From positions 558,001-622,000 of the forward strand of contig NZ_JAMGSI010000002.1 of NCBI RefSeq assembly GCF_023516715.1: 64,000 nt of DNA, written 5' to 3'. The position numbers and the translations under genes are program-made. Shown here one piece after another: positions 29,073 through 37,800 of the stretch. This DNA is from Akkermansia massiliensis (GTDB lineage Bacteria; Verrucomicrobiota; Verrucomicrobiia; Verrucomicrobiales; Akkermansiaceae). Every line of letters starts with the position of its first letter. Position 1 is the first letter of the stretch. The notes under the pieces are model-generated. The model ran no database searches and was not told the DNA's origin. It saw only the letters and a program-made list of their open reading frames with translations.

Positions 29073-29202
29073 CTGTTCCACGTAGTTAATAACTACATTC
29101 CTCGATGGCAGTAGTTTCTTCTTTCGGCTTCTTAATTTAATGGAAAGGATATTCTGTTTATCCACACAACACCTCTTAATTTGGATGGCGAATGTAATAG
29201 AA

Positions 29203-29586
29203 CTATTCCTCTATTTCATCATTATATAATTTAAATAGATAAAATTCAATATATCCTGCCATTAATCCAACCGCTCCTGACAATATAAAAAAATAATGAT
29301 GTTCATCGCATAAGATACGGTCCAGCATAGCGCCCATAACGAGTCCGATAATCAGTCCTAAAAAACAAGCTACCAGTTGATTTATTTCACTAGAGAAAAT
29401 ACGCAAGATTACCCAGCCAATTACAGCCAATATAAATGTTACTGGAAATGAAAATACAATCATTGAAAATCCAGCCATGACGGCATGGTGAAAATTAGAT
29501 AAACACATGGAATGCCCGGCGCCAATAAGCCAAGGAGCAACCCCGCAAATTAATATGATATGAATTATGTTGTATATTAGTTGCAT
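29203..29586 (-). CDS. Four-helix membrane protein, putative immunity protein of decayed tip
   Basis: 127 residues, AT-rich, with about four hydrophobic segments (near 5-22, 34-64, 68-88, 100-118). No family recognised. Its ATG overlaps the final codons of the upstream decayed RHS tip by 10 bases (ATGCAACTAA), the layout expected of a toxin-immunity pair. The frame is intact although the toxin is broken, which fits selection to keep protection against kin still carrying the toxin. Function is inferred from position. Confidence 0.6.
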   Translation of the reverse strand: MQLIYNIIHIILICGVAPWLIGAGHSMCLSNFHHAVMAGFSMIVFSFPVTFILAVIGWVILRIFSSEINQLVACFLGLIIGLVMGAMLDRILCDEHHYFFILSGAVGLMAGYIEFYLFKLYNDEIEE

Positions 29587-30390
29587 TGAGAATCATTAAG
29601 TAACATATTCCAACCAATATCAGAACCTCCTTCCGGAAGTCCCAAAAAAGGAATAAAGCCTCGGCTGGCATAACAAGTCACATGGCTTTTAGCCTACAGT
29701 TGTTTCTTTCTGAACAATACGAGACGTCTTGACACTGCTTTTCAGCATTTACCAAGCAAAGGGCTATCGAAATGACTGCAATTGAAAATTGGTATCTCTT
29801 CAAAAAATTAATACATATGGACTTTGCCTTGGCCGGATAAGGATCAAAAATCTTTGATGAATTTTGGCATGTGCATTTTGGTGCAGGTATAGAATAGTTA
29901 CAAAATACTGATGCCAACTCATCTGGAGTAAGGGACTTGTTAGGGTAGGAAATTCCGGATGAGGAATAGGCAGGTCAAATCTTAAGCCATTCTTGTCCCC
30001 CTTATTTATTGCGTTATTACTAATAAACCCATATAAATTCCATCCCCCTTCTTCGGCGATGGGATCGCGATTGATCCATCTGCCGTCTGCGGGATTGTAA
30101 TAACGGTAGTTGTAATAGACCAGAGCCAATTTGCCATCGTTCATTTCTCTAGACCACTACACCAGATAGAGAAGACTTCCTGTACTGCTGACTATTCCAC
30201 ACGGCGAATAGTCCTAAACTGCCGCAATAGCTACCGCCCATCGAAAACATCTGTGACGTTCTTGTTGAAGTTGTAAAGGACATTGTCCTGCACCAAAGCC
30301 AGGGAACGCGTGACTTCTGGTTCCAAAGGATTCCACAGCAACGAGTGGAGCATGTTCCGGTTGTCCAGCGTGTTCGATGCCGTTATTTGC
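29577..30390 (-). pseudogene. RHS core fragment B with decayed tip
   Basis: The upstream part (about 30015-30390) matches RHS from the MLDNRNVLRTLL region to GGWNLYGF, with stops near 30230-30150. The tip begins after NLYGFISNN..NGLRF. Two frameshifts (around 29930-29945 and 29678) break it, but joining frames gives a continuous cysteine-rich tip containing KSLTPDELASVFC, CLVNAEKQCQDVSYC and ASRGFIPFLGLPEGG and ending at the TAA at 29579-29577. It contains one hydrophobic stretch. Toxic activity unknown. Confidence 0.65.
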
Positions 30391-30469
30391 CAATACCATA
30401 GTATTAAAACAAAATATTCCATCCATTATTAAAAAACGGTTTAGTTTAAACTAAATATTTATTTAACGC

Positions 30470-30934
30470 TTATTCTCTTTTAAGAAAATCTCGTATATTT
30501 TCGATGATGTATACTGTATCACTATCAGGAAAAACAAGTTCTTTTTTGTTTTTCCTTTCAAAATATCCTATGCCGCCGAATGTACCTTTTGGAGTATTGG
30601 TTGCACAATAGCTCAATTTTCCAAGATCATCTTTTTTTATAGGGAAAGATATTTGGATCTCATGTTTGCTTGTAACATTTATGATGGTTGTAATTTTTTG
30701 AGATTTATCATCGTACCGATAGACAAGAAAATTAATTTTATCTCCCTTGTTCATTGGTTTTACAACTGTATAAAATTCAAATAAATTTTCTCTTTCGATT
30801 ATTTCTAATTCCACGTATGGACTCTTTTTAGAAAGAACCAATGATTTCGTTGTGTCAACCAATATAGGAGAGGCTTTTATATTAGGAACAATAAGTATTA
30901 TGGATAATAAAATAATTCTTGCAATCATAGTCAT
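30470..30934 (-). CDS. Exported small protein, putative immunity partner of HExxH tip
   Basis: 154 residues, strongly AT-rich. A clear signal peptide (MTMIARIILLSIILIVPNIKA) precedes a beta-rich globular domain of about 130 residues with no recognised family. The ATG overlaps the stop of the upstream HExxH tip as ATGA, suggesting translational coupling. Export implies that it meets its target in the periplasm. It could instead be an accessory toxin subunit. Confidence 0.6.
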   Translation of the reverse strand: MTMIARIILLSIILIVPNIKASPILVDTTKSLVLSKKSPYVELEIIERENLFEFYTVVKPMNKGDKINFLVYRYDDKSQKITTIINVTSKHEIQISFPIKKDDLGKLSYCATNTPKGTFGGIGYFERKNKKELVFPDSDTVYIIENIRDFLKRE

Positions 30935-31428
30935 TTTAACTTGTTCTCGTATGCTTTTAAACGTTGAGATAAAAAATTAATTCTTGTAGCAATTCTCTTT
31001 CTGCATGTCTTACTTATTTTCGGTTTTGTGAGAGATTCTCGTAAACACTTTATTTCTATTCCATGCGCTTTTATCTCAGATTCTATCAATTCTCGCCCAT
31101 GAGCTGGACTGACAATTCCTCTTCCTGCCGGATAAGGTTTCCCTTTGTCATCAAATGCTATTCTTGGATTGGCAGCAAGGATGTCGCTCAAATGGCTTTG
31201 TTCATGTTTCATTAAGCAATTCAGACAACATTTCCTATCTACACTTCCTTCCGGAGCTTGTCCCAGATAGACTTCTAAATCGCCTTTACCATCAGTAACT
31301 ACGGTATTTATTTTAGGTGGCCTCGAACCTACTTCCCAAAGTCCTAATACATCCGCCCCTGTAATAGGTGAGTTACGACAAAAAATATACAGATTGGGTA
31401 ATTCAAAAGAAATATTCTGCTTTTTAAC
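30931..31428 (-). pseudogene. Orphan RHS tip with HExxH metallopeptidase motif
   Basis: The frame is open from 31428, just inside a TGA (31431-31429), to the stop at 30931, about 165 codons. It begins with RHS-like boundary sequence (NLYIFCRNSP..GADVLGLWE), confirming it is a tip severed from its core. Downstream comes CCLNCLMKHEQSHLSDI, giving a HExxH zinc-site motif next to a cysteine pair, then a basic helical C-terminus. The only in-frame ATG (31212) falls immediately before the motif, so no proper start exists: the tip is either silent or usable only after recombination with an intact core. Predicted peptidase activity is inferred from the motif. Confidence 0.6.
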
Positions 31429-31431
31429 TCA

Positions 31432-31470
31432 TTTTTCAAATATATTTCTAAAAAATTTTCTTCTTTTAGC
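31432..31470 (+). repeat. 39-bp direct repeat, copy 2, at the edge of an RHS fragment
   Basis: Partner of 28284-28322 (two mismatches). Here the repeat joins RHS fragment C to the orphan HExxH tip. Confidence 0.7.
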
Positions 31471-31640
31471 TGATCCCTGTTAATCCACCTTCCATCAGCG
31501 GAGGGTGTAATAACGTTAATTGTAATAGACCAGGGCGAGTTCTTCGTCTTTCATCTCGCTGGACCACTGCACGGACGGGACGAGGCTGCCTGAGCCGGAC
31601 ACGATCCTATAAAGAGTAATAATAAGCTATCGCAATTAAA
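31471..31640 (-). pseudogene. RHS core fragment C (short, degenerate)
   Basis: Minus-strand reading recovers VQWSSEM and ELALVYYN, then a stop, followed by a distorted copy of RYYNPADGRWINRD. Only about 50 codons of core remain. It sits upstream of the orphan HExxH tip and is probably its former attachment point. About 140 bases between it and the next gene contain nothing recognised. Confidence 0.7.
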
Positions 31641-31781
31641 AATACGGAACTGTTTACTCTAGTCTTGTTTCATGGATCTTCTCTGTTTTTCATCTGAGCA
31701 ATTTTCTGAATATCAAAAGCTAAAATCTTTTGGAAATCTTACAGCAAGACTATTATTCATCATTCCGTTTTTAAATATAAA

Positions 31782-32228
31782 TTACATATTTAATATTAAA
31801 TAAATATTCGAATACACAAAACCTGAAAAAGCCATTCCTAAAAGAAAAAAATGTACTTGTTTTAATCGTCTGTAAGACATATTTCCTCGGATAGCAATTA
31901 CAAGATAAAGTTCATCTGGATTCCAATGTGCGTTTATCTTACAAAGAACGTATACAACTATAGCCACACAGGACATCAATAATAACGTGTACACAGAACT
32001 TAGGAATATAGCGATCACAACACATCCGCCAGATTGGTACAGAGCTAACAGAATGAGTGCACATAAAACAATGAGAAATAAAGAACCTATAATTTCAGCA
32101 CTGATTTTGTATTTTCTAACTATATTCTGAATTTCTCTCCTTTTATAAAACTTTTCTTCTTGCTTTGTCTTTGATGTTAATAAACACATCAAAAAGGACG
32201 AAATAAGAACCCACAGTATAGAAGACAT
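31782..32228 (-). CDS. Multi-pass membrane protein, putative immunity protein
   Basis: 148 residues, AT-rich, with about four hydrophobic segments (near 1-18, 44-66, 69-95, 125-146) and a basic loop (KTKQEEKFYKRRE). No family recognised. It follows a short remnant frame (32246-32404) that may be the end of a lost tip, so it is probably an orphan immunity gene in the RHS array. A membrane location would suit protection from a membrane-active toxin. Confidence 0.55.
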   Translation of the reverse strand: MSSILWVLISSFLMCLLTSKTKQEEKFYKRREIQNIVRKYKISAEIIGSLFLIVLCALILLALYQSGGCVVIAIFLSSVYTLLLMSCVAIVVYVLCKINAHWNPDELYLVIAIRGNMSYRRLKQVHFFLLGMAFSGFVYSNIYLILNM

Positions 32229-32245
32229 AAATCTACATTTTTAGT

Positions 32246-32404
32246 TCAAGGCAGGCCATGGCCTAGATGGCAAAAGTGGTGAAGTGGGGGGGAATCGTAC
32301 GGGTAGATAAACGCTCTGATATCATATGGAAAATGTTCCGATTCAATTCTCTTCCTGTGTTCTTTGTAATACGCTAGCTTCTTATAAAACAAGTCTGAAA
32401 ACAT
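32246..32404 (-). pseudogene. Short remnant ORF, possible end of a lost tip
   Basis: 52 codons from an ATG at 32404 (MFSDLFYKKLAYYKEHRKRI... ending HLGHGLP). It lies between two putative immunity genes where a toxin tip would be expected. It could equally be a chance frame in AT-rich DNA. Confidence 0.25.
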
Positions 32405-32419
32405 TTTTTCATGATTATT

Positions 32420-32779
32420 TCAATTGGAATCAGATTTATTTTTGATTTTCTTCAAAACATCTATTATTCTGAAACACTCAATGACTATAATAAGATAAGA
32501 AAAAATTAATGCTGTATATGATATTAAAAGTTCATTCGAAAAGTTTTCCCATAATAGATTTATACCATGATACATTGTTGACAAAACTCCAATTATTCCA
32601 GAGATCAGAAATAAATAAATTGTAAGTTTGATAATTGAAAAAGGGAAGTTATTAAATGAAAAATTAAGAGTATTTTTTTTGATCCAAACAAGGATTCTTA
32701 AAAATAGGATTACAAAAATACATCCACAAACTAATTCGAAATATTCATATCCAGTTAAAGGAGATTCAGGGTAAATCAT
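32420..32779 (-). CDS. Three-helix membrane protein, putative immunity protein
   Basis: 119 residues, AT-rich. Three hydrophobic segments (near 14-32, 47-67, 84-104) and a lysine-rich C-terminus (KKIKNKSDSN). No family recognised. It starts 29 bases after the end of the frameshifted tip of RHS fragment D, the immunity position. Function inferred from context. Confidence 0.6.
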   Translation of the reverse strand: MIYPESPLTGYEYFELVCGCIFVILFLRILVWIKKNTLNFSFNNFPFSIIKLTIYLFLISGIIGVLSTMYHGINLLWENFSNELLISYTALIFSYLIIVIECFRIIDVLKKIKNKSDSN

Positions 32780-32808
32780 AATAAAGATGACTAATTATAT
32801 CGTGTTCA

Positions 32809-33915
32809 TTATTTAGACCATATTTTTTTATTTTCATTAAAAGATTTGTTAGCGATTTCTTCAGTTTGATCTATAAAAAATGGAATTTTCAAAGTAGCGG
32901 CAATCTTAACATACCCCGTTGCATCTAAAGTTAAAGATATTGGTTTTGCATTCAAAGTTAACCCAGCACTTATCTTAAAATCAATAGAATAAGATGCTTG
33001 TATATAAGATGATAATGTAATATCCGCATCAATTCTATGAGACAATCCTAATAATTCTTCCCGATAGGATGTTGAAGTTTTACCATTACAATTGTCAATT
33101 TTAAGTATTTTTTCATTACTTAATCCAGCAACCATAGTTCGTAAAGAATATTCAATATCAGGCAGAATAGGCAACCATTTTTGTTTAATTTTAAGTCTTA
33201 TGCTACACCTATACCAACATCTGTTCGTAATTTTGCTTCAATGCATACACAATTTTTCTTTTTTTCTATTGATATACTTCCCTCAATAATAAGAAGAATG
33301 GGTATGTAACCCGCAGGGATAGTCATTGTGTAGCCAAATTCGTTAGTTTCTTTTCCGAGATAATCAATAGAGAATACCACTTCATTATCAACAAACCCAT
33401 ACAAATTCCATCCCCCTTCTTCAGCGATAGGATCCCTGTTAATCCACCTGCCGTCTGCAGGATTATAATAACGATAGTTGTAATAGACCAGAGCCAATTT
33501 GCCATCGTTCATTTCGCTGGACCACTGTACGGGTTGGACGAGGTTGCCTGTGCTGCCAACTATCCCATAGGGCGAGTAGTCGTAAGCCGCCGCGATCGTT
33601 CCCTGCCCATCAAAAACTTCCGTCACATTCTTGTTGAAGTCCCATCCATAGCAGTAAAGAGAGGCACCCTGCACCAGGGCCAGGGGGCGCGCGGCCACCG
33701 GTTCCAGTGGATCCCACAACAGTGTCCGACGCACGTTCCGGTTGTCCAGCATGTCCAACGCCGCTAGTTGCAGGTAGCCGCGGTACAGGTAGCGTTCATG
33801 GCTGGCGACCGTTCCGTTGACGGTGACCTTCTTCATGTACCGGCGTCCCTAGTAGTCGTAGTCGCATTCCACCACCGTACTGCCGTCCCGGCTGGTGAAG
33901 CTCATCGCACGATTG
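32809..33915 (-). pseudogene. RHS core fragment D with frameshifted tip
   Basis: The core part (about 33385-33915) is close to the intact RHS gene from NRAVSF to GGWNLYGF but has one CAG to TAG nonsense change (YDYQG becomes YDY-stop) just before GRRYMKK. The tip starts after DYLGKE. The first frame stops at 33198; a one-base shift continues it through IEYSLRTMVAGL..DNCNGKTS..LDATGYVKIAATLKIPFF to 32809. The tip is beta-rich and has no recognised catalytic motif. A 639-base frame inside it starting at an internal ATG (33836) could still be translated. Closest in sequence to fragment A. Confidence 0.7.
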
Positions 33916-33993
33916 CGGTAATTAGGATTCAAATTAAAAATTGAAAATCGTAGACTTTATTTTTTATAAAAATCTAAACATTCAAAAGGATTT

Positions 33994-34800
33994 TTATTTC
34001 TTTATTTCTATAGATGATAGGGGAATGCTATAAAATAGCTCCCATTGACTTTCTGTGTATTTTTCTTTTTTTAACATGTTCCATGTTTTAAATAAAAGTA
34101 AATTCAGTTTATTTGAATAATAATCATGCACATTAAAAAACATATCAGAAGGTTTCATTTTATTTAAAAATTCTACACATTTTTTTAAATTATAAACACC
34201 ATTTTCATAAACGTATAATATTAGTTCAGGAGAATAAGAATCAATAGAGCATATCGGATAAGAAGATAAGTCTTCAAAACTACCTAAAGGAAAAATAGTA
34301 TGAGATAAATTATCTGAAATATCGTTTATCTCAGAATCTGAATAAATTCTTATTTTTATACCGGTTTCTGGTCCGATTCGTCTGTTGATTGAGTTAATGA
34401 CCTTGTCATCCCCTTCATCCTTCATTAGAAGATGGTTAATTAATATGGCTTCAATTTCGGCAGATCTAGGTATCTGATGAGTTTTAACGGCTATAAGATA
34501 ATCGTATATTATATCGGTTAAAAAATTTACAGAAGACTTACTTATATCTTTTTGAGAGCAACCTGTAAGAAGCTTAAATAAAGAGGATGGCAATTCAGAA
34601 GTAGAATATGCTAATTTTGCTTCTATATACAATGCCAAAGTTTTCTCATAAAATTGCACCATCGGCAATCCTGATCTTATTTTATTTATTTTGGTTGCAT
34701 GGCTTGGGATGCATGATGAAGATTCTGCCAAGACTATGTTATCAGGAACTGCAATCAAGTATATTCCTGATAAGTAAAATATAAATTTAAGATTATTCAT
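33994..34800 (-). CDS. Exported protein, putative immunity partner of the intact RHS toxin
   Basis: 268 residues, AT-rich (unlike the RHS core). An N-terminal signal peptide (MNNLKFIFYLSGIYLIAVPDNIVLA) precedes a mainly helical soluble domain. No family recognised. The start overlaps the RHS stop as ATGA (34800-34797), so translation is probably coupled and the two form a pair. Predicted export suggests that the cognate toxin acts in the periplasm or on the envelope. It might alternatively be a second effector or chaperone. Confidence 0.65.
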   Translation of the reverse strand: MNNLKFIFYLSGIYLIAVPDNIVLAESSSCIPSHATKINKIRSGLPMVQFYEKTLALYIEAKLAYSTSELPSSLFKLLTGCSQKDISKSSVNFLTDIIYDYLIAVKTHQIPRSAEIEAILINHLLMKDEGDDKVINSINRRIGPETGIKIRIYSDSEINDISDNLSHTIFPLGSFEDLSSYPICSIDSYSPELILYVYENGVYNLKKCVEFLNKMKPSDMFFNVHDYYSNKLNLLLFKTWNMLKKEKYTESQWELFYSIPLSSIEIKK

Positions 34801-37800
34801 TTTTTTTGCTTTTTACATGCTTTCTTCTTAAGGTTCGATGCAGTTCTTTTTAGCATGACTTTTAATTGATTAGTATAGGTGTTCATTCTTCTCATACTAG
34901 CTTCTTTTAGACTGAATATTAGATTAAAGCTATCTACGCCCGATACAGGATTCATAAAATATTTTATTTTACCTTTATTGTCAATTTCACAACAACAATA
35001 TTCCAACTTAACACTTAGTTTTGTTTCTTCCAATATATATGCATTCGTTCGAGTATTTTGTACTATTCCAGAAAGACTTCGCATAAACCAATTATCATTG
35101 ACAGCTTTTCTAGCTGCTTCAATAATTTGTCTGCCGTCTATTTCCTGCTCTAATATACTTTTTGCTGCATCTTGAAGCTTTTCTTTAAAAGTACCAATAA
35201 TAACACTTTGGGGATCAGATACTGCGTATTCCTCTCCTCCAATGGTATTTGTTAATGTAAAGGATAATTTATCGTACCACCCCAAATGTTTTTTATCACA
35301 TGTCCAGTCTTTTAATCCAAGATAATCACATTTATATACGCATATATTACCCATAAATTCATACAAATTCCATCCCCCTTCTTCAGTGATGGGATCACGA
35401 TTGATCCACCTTCCATCGGCGGGATTGTAATAACGGTAGTTGTAATAGACCAGGGCCAATTCTACATCGTTCATCTCGCTGGACCACTGCACCGGCTGGA
35501 CGAGGTCCCCCGTGGAAACAACCTGTCCGTATGGCGAGTAGTCATAAGTTGCCGCAATAGCTCCCTCTCCAGCGAACACCTCCGTGACGTTCTTGTTAAA
35601 GTCAACTCCATAGCAGTAAAGGGCATTTTCCTGCACCAGGGCCAGGGGACGCGTTGCCACCGGTTCCAGTGGATCCCACAGCAGTGTCCGAAGCACGTTC
35701 CGGTTGTCCAGCATGTCCAACGCCGCTAGTTGCAGGTAGCCACGGTACAGGTAGCGTTCATGGCTGACGACCGTTCCGTTGACGGTGACCTTCTTCATGT
35801 AGCGGCGTCCCTGGTAGTCGTAGCCGCATTCCACCACCGTACTGCCGCCCTGGCTGGTGAAGCTCACCGCGCGGTTGGCCGCGTTGTAGACTACTGTCCA
35901 AATGCCCGTCGAGGTTTTGATGAGGGTCTGGTTGCCCGAGGCGTCGTACGTCGGCACAAAAGGCGCCTCCGCTTTTTCTTCGATGCTTGTGTACTGGTTG
36001 AGGTTGTTGGCCGCGTAGGAAAGTTCCTCGGCCAGTTCCCGCGCCGTCTTGCGGTTGCCGATGTTGTCGTAGCTGTAACCGTAGGGGGCTGTTCCCAGAG
36101 TAGCCCCGGTGAGTTCGTTTCTGCCGTTGTAGCTGAAGCTGTCAGTACGAGTTGCTTCGGTTCCCCGCTGCTGGGTGCGGGTGACCGGGCGTCCCAATGC
36201 GTCGTAGCTCTGGCTGCGGGAGACCAGCGCGGTTCCCCCCAGACGGCAGCTTATGGCCACTGCCAGGTCACGGTGTTCTTCATAGGCAAGTTCCCGGACG
36301 ATGCCGTTGGGCATCGCGAGGCTGGAGGGCAGGCTGCTTCCCGCCAGGTAGCCGTAGGCGAAGGTTTGTTCTTCTCCTCCGTGCACGATTCCGGCGCCGG
36401 CAAGCCTCCCGTTGGCTTCATAGCCCTGGCTTGCTTCCTGGAGGACGTCGGTTCCCTGTTTCAGGGTATAGCCGGAGGACCGGCCGTAGGCATCGTAGTT
36501 TTCCTGGAGCTGGCAGGAGGCGCCTCCTATGGTGATGCTATCGGTGTCCGGTTCGTTGTAGGGAGTGTAAGTGATGGTGCGAGAGCCTGAGGCGTCCGTC
36601 ACCTGGGTCAGCTGGTTGAGGCAGTTGTAGGCGTACTGGATGCCGGGCGTGGAGTCGCTGTAGGAGACGGAGGTGTTGACCCCTTTCTTCAGATTGTAGC
36701 CCCAGGTGGTGACCACCCCGCGCGCGTCTGTGAGCGTGGATCTGAGGTTCAGGGCATTGTAGGCGGTGTCCTCATGCGTTCCGTCCGCGTAGGTTTTACG
36801 CGCCAACAGCCCCGTGGCTTCATCATAGCTCCAGGTGGTGACGTCTCCGTCCGTGCGTCCCGTGGGGTCGGTGGTGATGTCGCCCGCGTCCTCCCGGAAG
36901 GTGGTAAGGCTGACCATTCTGTCGGCTTCGTCGTAGCCGAAGAGCAGGGGCTGGGCGCCCGTTCCCCATTGCGCCGTATTGCGGCCCCGGAGATCGTAGT
37001 TGTAGCATGTCGTTTTCCCGAGGGCGTTGGTGACGGCGGAAGGCTGGTCAAACCAGGGATCGTAGGCGGTAGAAGCCGTGTTGCCCGCCGCGTCGGTAAC
37101 GGAAACAGTGCGCCCGGCGATGTCGGTACGTGTCGTAATGGTGTTGCCCCGTCCGTCCGTGTTAGTGTAGATGATGCCGGTTTCCGCATAGGCTCGGGTC
37201 TGCGTGGAAGTAATGCCCGCGTGGTCCGTCTGCGTGGTAGTAAAGTCGTCGATGACCGTCGCGGTGGCCGTGACATTGGAAGTGGGGATGCTGCTTTTTT
37301 GCGTCCGCAGGGCGCCTGTTCCGTATTCGCTCCACTGTGTGGATATATTTCCTCTGGGACCGATGAAGACGGTTTTGCTTTCCAGCGTGGACGAGAGGGA
37401 GGAAACCAGCGTCTTCTGCGTTTCGCCATAGGTAGTCCCTTGGCCGTTGTTCCTAGTCGCCGTGACGACGCGGTAGACGCCGTCCTGCGCCTGTTCCACG
37501 CCATAGCTCCACGTGGTGATGCGCGAGTTGGACACGGTGGCCGGATCGGCAAGCTTCCAGGTTTCCTTGACCTTATTGCCGAAGTCGTCGTATTCCCACA
37601 GGGTCGGCGCCATCGTCGTAGCTGCGGTTTCCGCATCTGTCTGTTCCTTGGTCAGCTGTCCCTTGGCGTTATAGGTGTTCCTCGTGTAAATGACTCCCCC
37701 GATGGTGTTGGGCCGGCCCGTGCGCAGAATTTCCCCGGCACCGTTGGCGACGCTGCGCTGCAGTTCGGTTTCCGTTTCCCCGGAGACGGCTTTCGTGAAG

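Noticed and set aside
29075-29095. Third parS-like sequence (TGTTCCACGTAG..)
   Set aside because: Only the left half matches; the right half (TTAATA) breaks the palindrome.
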